Shown piece by piece: positions 27,503 to 36,851 of a stretch of 64,000 nucleotides of DNA. The DNA comes from Bacteroides pyogenes_A. GTDB taxonomy: Bacteria; Bacteroidota; Bacteroidia; Bacteroidales; Bacteroidaceae. Within the stretch, counting starts at the first letter, position 1; every line of letters begins with the position of its first letter. Made by a program: the position numbers and the translations under genes. The notes under the pieces were generated by a model. The model saw only the letters and a program-made list of their open reading frames with translations, ran no database searches and had not been told where the DNA came from. Where the stretch lies: the NCBI RefSeq assembly GCF_048595595.1, contig NZ_CP184347.1; one strand, given 5' to 3'.

Positions 27503-30500
27503 TTATAAGTTAACAACCAAACCAAAAGACACGACCTTGTTCATAGGGTAATTCTTACCCCCTTCCGAAGTGTAGTCGTTTCCTGTAAAGATCGCCTCCG
27601 GATCGAACATTCCCTTCAACGAAGTAAACGTCAGCAAGTTCTCGCCCGAGAAGAAAGCCTGTACTTTCTGCAAACCGATCTTGGCAGTCCATGCCGTAGG
27701 CAGATCGTAGCTGACGGTCAGGTTTTTCAGACGACAATAAGCCGCGCTCTGCAAGTAACGGTCAGTCGTAGTCATTATCTTATTACGGAAAGGACGCACT
27801 CCTCCTGCCGAATGGATATATGGTTTCGGATAATAAGCCCCTTTGTTGGATTCGCTCCAATAGTCCATATGCTCTTTGAACACCGTAACCTGCGCGTACG
27901 GGCCGCTTCCCCAGAAGTAAACGCCTCCGCCGGGATGCCAGTCGCGTTTCCCTACTCCTTGGAACATGGCGCTTACCGTCAGCCCTTTCCAACTGATAGA
28001 GCCGTTGATGGTATACTGATAGCGTGGAGTAGTGTTGCCGATTACGGTCATATCGCCCATATCGCCCAACGTATTCTTACCGTTGTTTATATTTTTATCT
28101 CCATTCAGGTCGCGATATTTCACATCGCCCGGAGTCCAAGGCTTTCCGCTGATGAAAGACAAATTATAAGTCTTATTGTATTCATCGGCTTCTTCCTGTG
28201 TCTGGATCAATCCGCTGGCACGATAACCCCAAATTTCGCCCACTTTCTTTCCTTTGTACCAGTTTCCCGCAGGATCTGTCACTATATTTTTCCTGTTTCC
28301 ATCCTTATCGACATAGCTGTCATCACCGGCATATTCTGTAACTTCTGCCGTTGCGTCGGAGAGCGAACCGCCTATGCTGTAATGAATATCTTTACCGATA
28401 GTGCCGCGATAGTTCAAAGCCAGTTCCCAGCCACGGTTACGCATCCGGGCATTGTTTGTTTTCGGCGCATCGGCACCGAAGAAGTCGGGGAATTTCTGTC
28501 CGGGGCCCAACATATCTTTCGTATTACGCTGGAACAGATCGAACGAACCGGTAAGCGCGTTTCCGAAGAATCCGAAGTCGAGACCGATATTCTTGCTTTC
28601 CACTTTTTCCCAAGTCGTATTGGGGTTGACTACCAGCGGAGCTTTGGTAAACATGCGCCGCCCCTCAGGGAAGATGTAACTTCCGAGATTAGCGTTCAAA
28701 TCCATCGTAGCGGCAAATGTATAAAGAGCCGCTCCCGCCTGATTGCCCAACAAACCGTACGAAGCGCGGAGCTTCAAGTTGGAAACTACGTCACTGACGG
28801 GTTGCATGAATTTCTCACGACTGATATTCCACCCGGTGGATACGGAAGGAAAGAAGCCCCAACGGTTTCCGGAAGCGAAACGTGAAGAGCCGTCGTAACG
28901 ACCGTTCAGTTCAAGCAAATAACGTCCATCGTAGTCGTAATTGATACGCCCGAAGAATCCGCGTGTAGCCCATCCGTTACGAACGTCGACTACGGTTTTA
29001 TCACCGGTTCCCATACCCAGATTCGGATTAGTCGTGGAATAAAGCCCGGTTATGGAGTTCTTCATATAGCTGTAATCGTTGTCTTCCTCCTGATATCCTG
29101 CCATAAGCGTAAAGTTGTGGCTATCGGCAATGGTGAAAAGATAGTTCGTGTACAAGTTGATGCTTTGGTAGCGGGTACGCCCGTAGCTGCGCGTAAACTT
29201 TCCATCGGGAGAAACGCCCAATTCGCCACGCACACCTTTCGACGTGCTCACTCCGTCGGCTCCGTAAATGAGCGGACTTACATTCAACGCCTCGTACTCT
29301 ACATTCATCAGCTTATATGTATAATCGAAGAATACGAACCAGTTCTTCACCGGTTGAAATTCCAGGCCTGTGGTCAGATTCAGTCGGTCGCGCTGGGTAT
29401 TGGTATACGTGCCGCTTTGCAGATACGGTATCATACTCAGCTCGGTGAAGTGCCCGTTCGGGTCGATTACCGAAACCGTAGGACGAAAACGAGCCAACGA
29501 ATGATAGAAGCCTTCGCTGATACCTCCGTCGCCAAACGGAGTATTTTGATCGGAATGCATAAACTTCGTGTTCACTTTGAGCTTCATCCAATCCGTGATC
29601 TGCGAATTTACATTCGCCGCAAAGTTATAACGGGTAAAATCCATATCGGCATAACGCAGGATACCGTCTTCGTTATAGTATCCGCCCGACACATAATATT
29701 GAGCTTTTTTCCCGCCACCGCTCAGGCTGACATTATGGTTTTGCTTGAAAGCCCAGTCTTTATAATGAAGATCGAAGTAGTTCACATTACCTACTCCCAA
29801 TTCAGAGTTCTCGAAAGCCGGATTCATGTTTGAATTGGCAGGAAGTTCCGCCCATGGATTCACGCTGTTCGGATCTGCGATGTATTTCTGTAGCAAATCG
29901 AGCTTTTCCTGACTATACAGACGCGGTGACCCGGCGTTGGTACAGCCGTCGTTCCAGTATTTCGCAAAGTCATAAGAGTTCACCATGTCGGGTAAGACCG
30001 TAGGTGTAGTCCATCCCACCGTACCTTGGTAGTTGATTCGCGTTTTCCCCTCTTCCCCACGCTTGGTAGTCACCAGAATTACACCATAAGCGGCACGCGC
30101 TCCGTAGATGGCGCAAGCTGCTGCATCTTTCAGGACCGAAATATTCTCAATATCACTGGGATTCACATCCGACAGGCTCATCTCTACTCCGTCCACCAAT
30201 ACATACGGAGAAGCATTGTTATCGAGATTGCCCTGCCCGCGCAAAGTCAATGTGCCCGAAGCACCCGGGCGACCTGCTCTGTTGTTGCTCACCAGTAATC
30301 CCGGAACCATACCTTGCAAACTCTGGGTGGCATCCGCCACCGGACGACGTTCTAAAACATCGCCTTTCACAGCCGATACCGATCCGGTCAGGTTGACTTT
30401 CTTTTGTACGCCATAACCTACCACCACTACTTCGTCGAGTGTCTCGGTATCTTCCGCCAATAGGATTTCGAAATTTCTTTTCCCGTCTATGGGGATAACC

Positions 30501-30766
30501 TGTGTAGCATACCCAATGTAAGAAACCACCAGATTGTTTTTAGGAGATACGTTAGATAGAGTGAAGTCTCCGTCAAGACCGGTAATGGTGCCGTTTGTGG
30601 TTCCTTCTATTAGAACACTGGCTCCAATCACGGGTTCCCGGTTGTTTTTGTCAAGCACTCTACCCGTTATAGATAAAGACTGGGCCATCGCTGCCGGAGA
30701 AAGCAAGCATAGCATAGCCGTCACCAAACCCACAAGGAGCATAGAAAGCTGTTTTTTCTTTTTCAT
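27503..30766 (-). CDS. SusC-like TonB-dependent transporter (pair 1)
   Basis: This is a 1087-residue outer-membrane transporter without an STN domain. The signal peptide (1-28) is followed by a CarboxypepD_reg-like domain (about 31-118, SITGRVLDKNNREPVIGASV), a TonB-box region LDEVVVVGYGVQKKVNLTGS, the plug (SVLKDAAACAIYGARAAYGV) and a barrel ending MNKVVSFGLVVNL. A DLNGDKNINNGKNTLG loop resembles a calcium site. It is the first gene of the susC-susD-sulfatase operon. Lacking an STN domain, it is expected to be controlled by a sensor such as the SusR-like protein at 42153-43772 and not by an anti-sigma factor. Confidence 0.95.
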   Translation of the reverse strand: MKKKKQLSMLLVGLVTAMLCLLSPAAMAQSLSITGRVLDKNNREPVIGASVLIEGTTNGTITGLDGDFTLSNVSPKNNLVVSYIGYATQVIPIDGKRNFEILLAEDTETLDEVVVVGYGVQKKVNLTGSVSAVKGDVLERRPVADATQSLQGMVPGLLVSNNRAGRPGASGTLTLRGQGNLDNNASPYVLVDGVEMSLSDVNPSDIENISVLKDAAACAIYGARAAYGVILVTTKRGEEGKTRINYQGTVGWTTPTVLPDMVNSYDFAKYWNDGCTNAGSPRLYSQEKLDLLQKYIADPNSVNPWAELPANSNMNPAFENSELGVGNVNYFDLHYKDWAFKQNHNVSLSGGGKKAQYYVSGGYYNEDGILRYADMDFTRYNFAANVNSQITDWMKLKVNTKFMHSDQNTPFGDGGISEGFYHSLARFRPTVSVIDPNGHFTELSMIPYLQSGTYTNTQRDRLNLTTGLEFQPVKNWFVFFDYTYKLMNVEYEALNVSPLIYGADGVSTSKGVRGELGVSPDGKFTRSYGRTRYQSINLYTNYLFTIADSHNFTLMAGYQEEDNDYSYMKNSITGLYSTTNPNLGMGTGDKTVVDVRNGWATRGFFGRINYDYDGRYLLELNGRYDGSSRFASGNRWGFFPSVSTGWNISREKFMQPVSDVVSNLKLRASYGLLGNQAGAALYTFAATMDLNANLGSYIFPEGRRMFTKAPLVVNPNTTWEKVESKNIGLDFGFFGNALTGSFDLFQRNTKDMLGPGQKFPDFFGADAPKTNNARMRNRGWELALNYRGTIGKDIHYSIGGSLSDATAEVTEYAGDDSYVDKDGNRKNIVTDPAGNWYKGKKVGEIWGYRASGLIQTQEEADEYNKTYNLSFISGKPWTPGDVKYRDLNGDKNINNGKNTLGDMGDMTVIGNTTPRYQYTINGSISWKGLTVSAMFQGVGKRDWHPGGGVYFWGSGPYAQVTVFKEHMDYWSESNKGAYYPKPYIHSAGGVRPFRNKIMTTTDRYLQSAAYCRLKNLTVSYDLPTAWTAKIGLQKVQAFFSGENLLTFTSLKGMFDPEAIFTGNDYTSEGGKNYPMNKVVSFGLVVNL

Positions 30767-30806
30767 AATAAATCGTTTTAAGGGTTACTTTTTTAACAAA
30801 TCGCTG

Positions 30807-30814
30807 CGAAGATA
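30807..30814 (-). promoter_or_regulatory. Possible -7 element of susC pair 1
   Basis: The minus strand reads TATCTTCG, one base from TAnnTTTG, 41 nt before the start codon. No -33 element was recognised. The same octamer occurs before the susC gene starting at 4305. Confidence 0.35.
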
Positions 30815-30905
30815 TCCATTAAAGCCTGTATCCTGACTCTGCATTTGTACATTTTAAGTCTGAAATCATCTACAAATGCGTGTAAAAACCGGGAAATAGC
30901 ATCTG

Positions 30906-31001
30906 CATATATGCCCATGTTGCGGGCTATATATGTTCATCGTGGTGAGTATATATGGCTACCATGGTGAGTATATATGGCTACCGCGGTGGGTATATAT
31001 A
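30906..31001. repeat. Five-step 22-bp tandem array (TATATATG)
   Basis: The word (C/T)ATATAT(G/A) begins at 30906, 30928, 30950, 30972 and 30994, exactly 22 bp each time. Between the central copies the units are nearly identical (GGCTACCATGGTGAG against GGCTACCGCGGTGGG), with a CCATGG or CCGCGG palindrome in the centre. The array is about 90 bp upstream of the likely susC promoter and about 60 bp from the terminator of the preceding gene. Confidence 0.85.
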
Positions 31002-31054
31002 CCCAAGCAGATACGTTTCTACATTCATCCGCCTATCTGAGTCGGACTCCAAAA

Positions 31055-31095
31055 ACAAAAAAGCCTTATCTGAATGGATGTTTCAGACAAGGCTT
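31055..31095 (-). terminator. Intrinsic terminator after the GH63-like gene
   Basis: On the minus strand AAGCCTTGTCTGAA (ending at 31082) pairs with TTCAGATAAGGCTT, followed by a T-rich run TTTTTTG. The stem of about 14 bp contains one mismatch and lies 25 nt past the stop codon at 31120. It closes the operon that contains the beta-galactosidase and glycosidase genes. Confidence 0.85.
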
Positions 31096-31119
31096 ATAAA
31101 AAACAGATCTAAAGACCGA

Positions 31120-33048
31120 TTACTTTCCGTAATCCTCATATAGCATAAGCAGATGCGAAGCGCTCCAACTGAAATGGGGGGCCTTCAATCGCTCTCCGGT
31201 ATGCGTACCGTAGTTTTCGTGAATGGGAGCTTTCTCTTTCAAGCCGTTGAGCCGGTCGAACACCTGTAAAGTATATTCATCCGCCCACTCCTTATAACCG
31301 TAATTGCGAAGCCCACGTATGGCGAAATAAGTCTGATCGAGCCAGATGGGTCCCCTCCAATATCCTTTCGGATCGTATTTCGGATGATCGGCAGCAATGG
31401 TGGGGAAAGGAATGTAGGTGGAAAATTTAGCTGTATCGCGCAGAACAGGAAGCATATCCGAAACCTGTTCTTGCGTGGCTACTTCCGTCCAGAGCGGAGT
31501 ATAGGCCTCGCATCCCGGCTCTCTCACAAAGGATCCGTCCTTCAGACGACGGTCGAAAAAGAAGCCGTGCTCCTTATCGAAAAAATACTCTGCCACCCGG
31601 TCGCCATAATCGGGCGCATCGAACGGGGCGCCGAGCATCCCCGCAAACTTTTTCAACAGCCTGCACTCCAACGCCAGATAAGCATTCAGGTCGACACTCT
31701 CCTGATCCATACTCCAAGCGTCTTCTTCACCTCGATTCTTCAACATGACGGCATTGTCGAAGCGGATCGCATTGTCCATTCCGCTTTCCCATGCGGCAGC
31801 TTCAAGCGTGCCGTCGGTAGAACCGTATTCACACATCCCGTTGCCGTCGTGGTCGCGTTTCCAATACCACCATTTATAATAAGAAAGAAGCTGGGGGTAC
31901 ATCTCGGCAATAAAAGCCGTGTCTCCGGTATGAGTGAATATCTCATCCACGGCCCAGCATACGAGAGGGGGCTTGCTGTCGCGATTGTTGTTTTCCGACG
32001 GATCGGTATAGATACAGTCGAAAATCATGCCGTCCGACTGCTGGTAATCGAACATGGCGCGGATGTTGTTTTTAGCCAGCTCGGGATGGAACTTTGCGGT
32101 TCCGGCACTGAAACGCCAACTGTCCCAAGCCCAGAAACCTACAAAATAGCCTACCGCATGGCTGGGGACAATACCTTCGTGCAATAGTCCTCCGCGATGC
32201 GTACGCCAGTTGGAAATAAGTGTCGTCAGAGCTTTAACGGCAATCCGATCGTATTCGGGCTTCATATCCTCACGAAGCACTTTCTTCATATATCCCTCCC
32301 AGCGTTCGGCATTCGCTCGCAACGCCTCTTCCGGACGGTTGAGAAGAACAGCCAGATTTTGCAGTCCCGACATCATTTCTTTCTCCGAAGGAAAAAACGA
32401 AATCGCCACGTTCACGATAGTTTCCTCAGCTACTGTCTTCGCTACATAATTATTTCCGTGCTTTTCGAGGAAGACTTCGGGAGTGAATGTCACTGTCACC
32501 CGTTCGCCATCGACATGACGGGCAATAACGGAGTTCTGCTCCACCGAGACAGTGATATCCTTGCCCCATCCGGTAGCCGTGAAACTCATCTTGCGGGCAT
32601 GTTCCGCCTCTACCCTGAGCAAAGCTGTAGAAGCATCGACAAAGTTGAGGCGCTGAGCAACGTGCCCCAGTTCGGAGTGAGCGGACAGATACAATTCGCC
32701 GGGGAAATAACAAGTGGAATCCGGAGTAAACGGTTTTGTTACATCTTCAGAGAAGCAGACCGTGACAACCGATTGCGCCATCCACTGACGCCGAAACATA
32801 TCCAGACTGAACGGGCCGCAAAAACCATTCACCCATTGCTCTTTTTCGGGAAGGGTGAAGCCCATCCACGAACCGGCATCGGTAAACCAGCCTCCACAGG
32901 CATGAAGCGTGTCGGGCGTATAGGCAATGTCGAATATATCGGCAAATTCGTATCTCTTTTGTGAAGTGTTCTCATTTCCGGAATGACACGCCGCTATTCC
33001 GAAAACCAGCCAAAGAGAGGCAATAATGTAAGTAATTCTGTGTTTCAT
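31120..33048 (-). CDS. GH63-like (alpha/alpha)6-barrel glycosidase lipoprotein
   Basis: This is a 642-residue lipoprotein with lipobox FGIAAC (Cys21). The C-terminal two thirds have the trehalase-like (alpha/alpha)6 barrel pattern of GH63 and related families: GYFVGFWAWDSWRFSAGTAK, VCWAVDEIFTHTGDTAFIAE, AAAWESGMDNAIRF and GYWRGPIWLDQTYFAIRGLR. The N-terminal part (about 30-240) is a beta-sandwich-like domain. The acid pair is expected in the WDSW and late-barrel regions but cannot be fixed by eye. Family members cut alpha-glucosidic or alpha-mannosidic ends. The gene lies 18 nt after the beta-galactosidase gene and ends its operon. Exact specificity is unknown. Confidence 0.8.
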   Translation of the reverse strand: MKHRITYIIASLWLVFGIAACHSGNENTSQKRYEFADIFDIAYTPDTLHACGGWFTDAGSWMGFTLPEKEQWVNGFCGPFSLDMFRRQWMAQSVVTVCFSEDVTKPFTPDSTCYFPGELYLSAHSELGHVAQRLNFVDASTALLRVEAEHARKMSFTATGWGKDITVSVEQNSVIARHVDGERVTVTFTPEVFLEKHGNNYVAKTVAEETIVNVAISFFPSEKEMMSGLQNLAVLLNRPEEALRANAERWEGYMKKVLREDMKPEYDRIAVKALTTLISNWRTHRGGLLHEGIVPSHAVGYFVGFWAWDSWRFSAGTAKFHPELAKNNIRAMFDYQQSDGMIFDCIYTDPSENNNRDSKPPLVCWAVDEIFTHTGDTAFIAEMYPQLLSYYKWWYWKRDHDGNGMCEYGSTDGTLEAAAWESGMDNAIRFDNAVMLKNRGEEDAWSMDQESVDLNAYLALECRLLKKFAGMLGAPFDAPDYGDRVAEYFFDKEHGFFFDRRLKDGSFVREPGCEAYTPLWTEVATQEQVSDMLPVLRDTAKFSTYIPFPTIAADHPKYDPKGYWRGPIWLDQTYFAIRGLRNYGYKEWADEYTLQVFDRLNGLKEKAPIHENYGTHTGERLKAPHFSWSASHLLMLYEDYGK

Positions 33049-33066
33049 AATGTGAGATCATAAAAA

Positions 33067-36000
33067 TTAAAACCAAGAAAGATGCGCCTTGTCTGCGGCG
33101 TCTTCACCTACCGCGAGAGGTTGCAGTATAAAGCCGTATGCCTGCTCATGCGGAGTAATCGTGTACTCGGGGTGCACTTGCGCTCCCCACGTATTGTCGC
33201 CGCCCACTCCCATTTGCTTATGGTCGATGTTCAGCCATACCATTTCCTTCTTCACGATGCTTCCGCCATGCCTGCGTTCCATCTGTGAGGGACGATACTC
33301 CAGATCTTCCATCGGGAAGTTCCAGGCACTGACACTCAAAGGCTGTTCACCCGTCACCAGCAGCCCTTCTCCGATACTGTTGCGGAGGGCTACCCAGCGC
33401 ACGTCACAGTGGTTGCCCGTTTCCTGTGCACGCACATAAGGATGGTACTGCTCCCATACGCTCTGTCTGTATAAGCCGATGAGCGCTCCGCTCTTCCGGT
33501 CGGCATAAGTCTCATGCGGCCCTCTTCCGAGCCATGCCATATCTTCATACTCTGCTCCAAGAATCATACGCATGCCGAAACGGGGCATTTCGGAGAGTTC
33601 GATGCTGCCCGGAACGAAGTGCATATTCACACGAATCGCTCCATTGGGGCGAACCTGATACGTTACCCGCAAATCGGATTTCTGTTGCTCCATACGGTAG
33701 TTTACAACCACCGTAGCCAGTTTACCATCCGGAGTTTCGGTGACTTTCATGTCTTCGAGCACCAGCTCGCGGCCGGCATTCCGCCAAGCGGCACAACGAT
33801 AGAGATGTCCGTTGGGGACATCATTATCTGTCAGCGGTCTCCAGAAGTTGGGTTGCAACCCTTCCCGTATCAGATTCTTTCCGTGATAATTCAGTTCCGT
33901 CATCTCACCGGTGCGGGTGGAAAAACTCAAGAGGAAGCGGTCGCCCTTTAAAGCGACAGCCTCATCCGACCTCATCACACTCAGCGCTCCCTCCACAGGA
34001 CGAACTTTCCGTTCTACGGGACTGACAGGCAAAGCCCATTGTTCTATCGCAACTTCATGACCTTTGGGAATCATGGGCTCATCTTCCTTGGTAAACACAC
34101 GAAGCGTGAGGAAATATTCTTTTCCATCGGCGGGATGCGGTTGCAAAGGAAGTTCCATTTCGCCACTGCTTTGCGGCGCTATCGGCGGAAATTCGGTTTT
34201 TCCCTCCTGCACTGCTCTTCCCTCGCACTCCACCGCCCAATGGAGCATGTATCTTTCCAGTCCGGTGAAGTCATGGCGATTAGTTATTCTAATTCGTCCG
34301 GAAGTAAATGCCACCGGTTCGAAGTGGACGTACTGCAACACTTTCTTTACTTCCCATATATGCGGATGAAGAGAGCGGTCGGCAGCAACGAGCCCATTGG
34401 CACAAAAATTCGAATCGTTTACCACACCGGCAAACCCCATATCGCCGCCGAACGCCCAGATCGGACGTTCATTCTCATCTTTTTGCAGAAAAGTCTGATC
34501 GACCCAGTCCCAGATAAAGCCACCCTGCAACTGATCGTATGTATAAATCAGGTCCCAATAGTCTTGCAGATTCCCTACACTGTTTCCCATGGCATGGGCG
34601 TACTCGCACAGAATCATCGGACGCGGGTCACGTTGGTTGACATGCTTGCGAAGCGCCCAGATACGGGCATACATCGGGCAGTAAATATCGCTCTTGCCGT
34701 TATAGCCTCCCCCTTCATATTGAACAGGGCGTGTGGAATCTGCCTCTTTCGTTCGTTTATAAAGCGTCTCAAAGTGCTTCCCGTAACCAGATTCATTGCC
34801 CAGCGACCAGGTTACGACGGCAGTCACGTTTCGGTCGCGCGCTACCATCCTGTCCATACGCTGGATAAAAGGCAACTCCCAGTCCGGATAATTGGCCAGT
34901 GTGCCATCGGGATGATCTTCCATTCCATGGCTCTCGATATTCGCCTCATCGATGAGATACAATCCGAACTCCGTACAGAGTTCATACCAGGCATAGTTGT
35001 TGGGGTAATGGCAGTTGCGTACGGCATTCAGGTTAAACTGCTTCATCAACCGGATATCCTGCAACATGGAAGCCACGGTGATGGTACGTCCTGTAAGCGG
35101 ATCGTGCTCATGCCTGTTGACTCCTTTAAATAATACAGTCTTTCCGTTAATCTGCTGCATGCCGTTGCGCATCTCTACCGTACGGAAGCCGAAGAGGTGA
35201 GTGAACGACTCCAAAGATCTGCCTTCTTTATCGAACGTGTTGACCACCAGCGTATAGGTATGCGGAGTTTCCGCATTCCATGTCTTCACAGCAGGGAAGA
35301 CGTGCCGTTCGGCCATCAAAGTATCGAGCTCTGACGCAACCGCTTTTCTCCGACGGTAAATCACCTCTCCACCATCGAGCACTTTCACTTCCACTTCCAT
35401 TCCCGCTTGCGGACGGTGAAGAAAGACATCCAGCGAAAGGTCACCGTCTTTGTAACCATTTGTCAATCCGGCTGTCATCTTAAAGTCTTTGACACGGCTT
35501 TGCGGACGGGCATACAGATAAACGCTCCGTTCGATACCGCTGTACTTCCAATAGTCCTGCCCCTCTAAATATGAACCATCGCTGTAACGGAACACTTTCA
35601 CCGCCAACTTATTCCGTCCTTTCCGCAACAGCCTCGTAATGTTGAAATGAGAAGGCAGCCGACTGTCTTCGGCATAGCCTGCCAACTCTCCGTTTACCCA
35701 TACATAGTAGGCCGATTCCACACCTTCGAAATCGAGGAATACGTCCAGGCCTTTCCAATCAGCCGGCACGGTAAACTCCCTGACATAAGCTCCTACCGGA
35801 TTATAATCGGACGGCACATGCGGAGGATTCGCCGGAAAAGGATAACGGGTATCTGTATAGATAGGCGCATCGAAGCCCTGCAACTCCCAACTTCCCGGCA
35901 CTTGTATCCGTTTCCATCCTCGGGTGGAATAATCCGTCTTATGGAAGTCGCGGGGAGCAAGCCCGTCGTTTCGGGAATAAAGGAATTGCCAGGTACCGTC

Positions 36001-36228
36001 GAGAGAAATACGACGTTCGGCAGCGGGATTGACATCAAACCGCATTTCGGCAGGAAGCGAACGTTGCTTCAACGCATACGACTCGTTGACAAAAGGAATA
36101 AAATGCGCATGCATCGGTTCCCTGTTGATTTCGTTCACCTGCGGATTCTGCCAAGGCACATTTTCGGCCGAAAGCGTGGCGGTAAAAAACAGAAAGACGG
36201 AAAGGAATGTGTATAACGGAGTTTTCAT
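33067..36228 (-). CDS. GH2 beta-galactosidase, secreted (LacZ-type)
   Basis: This is a 1053-residue glycoside hydrolase of family 2 with a signal peptide (FLSVFLFFTATLSA), so it works in the periplasm or at the surface. It has the full LacZ layout: sugar-binding domain (about 60-230), Ig-like domain, TIM barrel with acid/base Glu479 (WSLGNESGYG) and nucleophile Glu542 (ILCEYAHAMGNS), a second Ig-like domain and the small LacZ beta-sandwich at the C-terminus (about 780-1050). The start at 36228 was chosen because the longer frame upstream runs into the LysO gene and lacks a signal peptide. It begins 20 nt after the LysO C-part gene and is followed closely by the GH63-like gene. Confidence 0.94.
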   Translation of the reverse strand: MKTPLYTFLSVFLFFTATLSAENVPWQNPQVNEINREPMHAHFIPFVNESYALKQRSLPAEMRFDVNPAAERRISLDGTWQFLYSRNDGLAPRDFHKTDYSTRGWKRIQVPGSWELQGFDAPIYTDTRYPFPANPPHVPSDYNPVGAYVREFTVPADWKGLDVFLDFEGVESAYYVWVNGELAGYAEDSRLPSHFNITRLLRKGRNKLAVKVFRYSDGSYLEGQDYWKYSGIERSVYLYARPQSRVKDFKMTAGLTNGYKDGDLSLDVFLHRPQAGMEVEVKVLDGGEVIYRRRKAVASELDTLMAERHVFPAVKTWNAETPHTYTLVVNTFDKEGRSLESFTHLFGFRTVEMRNGMQQINGKTVLFKGVNRHEHDPLTGRTITVASMLQDIRLMKQFNLNAVRNCHYPNNYAWYELCTEFGLYLIDEANIESHGMEDHPDGTLANYPDWELPFIQRMDRMVARDRNVTAVVTWSLGNESGYGKHFETLYKRTKEADSTRPVQYEGGGYNGKSDIYCPMYARIWALRKHVNQRDPRPMILCEYAHAMGNSVGNLQDYWDLIYTYDQLQGGFIWDWVDQTFLQKDENERPIWAFGGDMGFAGVVNDSNFCANGLVAADRSLHPHIWEVKKVLQYVHFEPVAFTSGRIRITNRHDFTGLERYMLHWAVECEGRAVQEGKTEFPPIAPQSSGEMELPLQPHPADGKEYFLTLRVFTKEDEPMIPKGHEVAIEQWALPVSPVERKVRPVEGALSVMRSDEAVALKGDRFLLSFSTRTGEMTELNYHGKNLIREGLQPNFWRPLTDNDVPNGHLYRCAAWRNAGRELVLEDMKVTETPDGKLATVVVNYRMEQQKSDLRVTYQVRPNGAIRVNMHFVPGSIELSEMPRFGMRMILGAEYEDMAWLGRGPHETYADRKSGALIGLYRQSVWEQYHPYVRAQETGNHCDVRWVALRNSIGEGLLVTGEQPLSVSAWNFPMEDLEYRPSQMERRHGGSIVKKEMVWLNIDHKQMGVGGDNTWGAQVHPEYTITPHEQAYGFILQPLAVGEDAADKAHLSWF

Positions 36229-36248
36229 GATACTATATCGTATAAAGT

Positions 36249-36851
36249 TTATATCGAACAAAACAGGGTGACTAAAAAAGGAACGCTGAAATCGACCAAA
36301 AAGCCATGAAAGATAGACAAAACGACGTATTCCTGTCCGGCTGTCCGGGTAATGATAGGTAGCGTAGTGTCCATCGTCGTAGCCCCTCCGGCAGAGATAG
36401 GAGCCAGATTGCCGAACCAACGCACCAATAGAGGAGCTGCCAGCAATGTCAGTATTTCCCTGCAAATATTAGCCAACAATGCTATCGTTCCCAATTCGGG
36501 ACCTTTGGACTCTGTAATGAAGATACTTGAAAGCGAGTAATAGCCGAACCCCGACCCGACGGCCAGACAATCGGCTACGGAACGATGAGACAACAGCATA
36601 CTTACAACGGCTGAGCCTGCCAATGTACCCACTATGGTCATCACGGGAAGAAACACGAGCCGGGGATTCAAAGAACGGAAGTTCTTCAACGTTTGCGGGT
36701 CATTCCCCACGCCCAGCCCTACACAAAACATGAGTGCGCAAAGCGCGTAATAGCTGATGTTCGTATCTGCCAAATCGAAAGGAAACAGATCAGTTAAACC
36801 GACAACCGTTCCCAAAACAAAAAAGGCGACAATAATCAGACTTCCTTTCAT
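36249..36851 (-). CDS. LysO-family exporter, large (C-terminal) part
   Basis: This is a 200-residue inner-membrane protein with about six membrane segments, matching the C-terminal part of LysO (DUF340), the lysine exporter of enteric bacteria. Visible parts are ALMFCVGLGVGNDPQTLKNF, AVGSGFGYYSLSSIFITESK and GGATTMDTTLPIITRTAGQE, the last with the small and charged residues expected of the transport path. It overlaps the small-part gene by ATGA, so the two are translationally coupled and probably form one transporter. In enteric bacteria LysO is a single chain of about 300 residues. The gene lies 20 nt upstream of the beta-galactosidase gene. Confidence 0.82.
   Translation of the reverse strand: MKGSLIIVAFFVLGTVVGLTDLFPFDLADTNISYYALCALMFCVGLGVGNDPQTLKNFRSLNPRLVFLPVMTIVGTLAGSAVVSMLLSHRSVADCLAVGSGFGYYSLSSIFITESKGPELGTIALLANICREILTLLAAPLLVRWFGNLAPISAGGATTMDTTLPIITRTAGQEYVVLSIFHGFLVDFSVPFLVTLFCSI

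Larger units (their letters stand above)
30767..31119. other. 353-bp regulatory gap between two minus-strand operons
   Basis: It holds the terminator of the upstream operon (31055-31095), the 22-bp array (30906-31001) and the likely susC promoter (30807-30814). No coding region was supported. Confidence 0.6.

Noticed and set aside
27812..28885. 357-residue plus-strand frame opposite susC
   Set aside because: An antisense shadow; no signal peptide, no domain and the opposite strand is a clear SusC.
30906..31001. CRISPR array
   Set aside because: The 22-bp units are contiguous repeats without unique spacers and there are no cas genes.
34039..35133. 364-residue plus-strand frame opposite lacZ
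   Set aside because: An antisense shadow; lacZ active-site motifs are intact on the minus strand.
33067..36465. Longer start for the beta-galactosidase gene at 36465
   Set aside because: The extra 79 residues overlap the LysO gene, lack a signal peptide and have low-quality composition; ATG 36228 gives a clear signal peptide.
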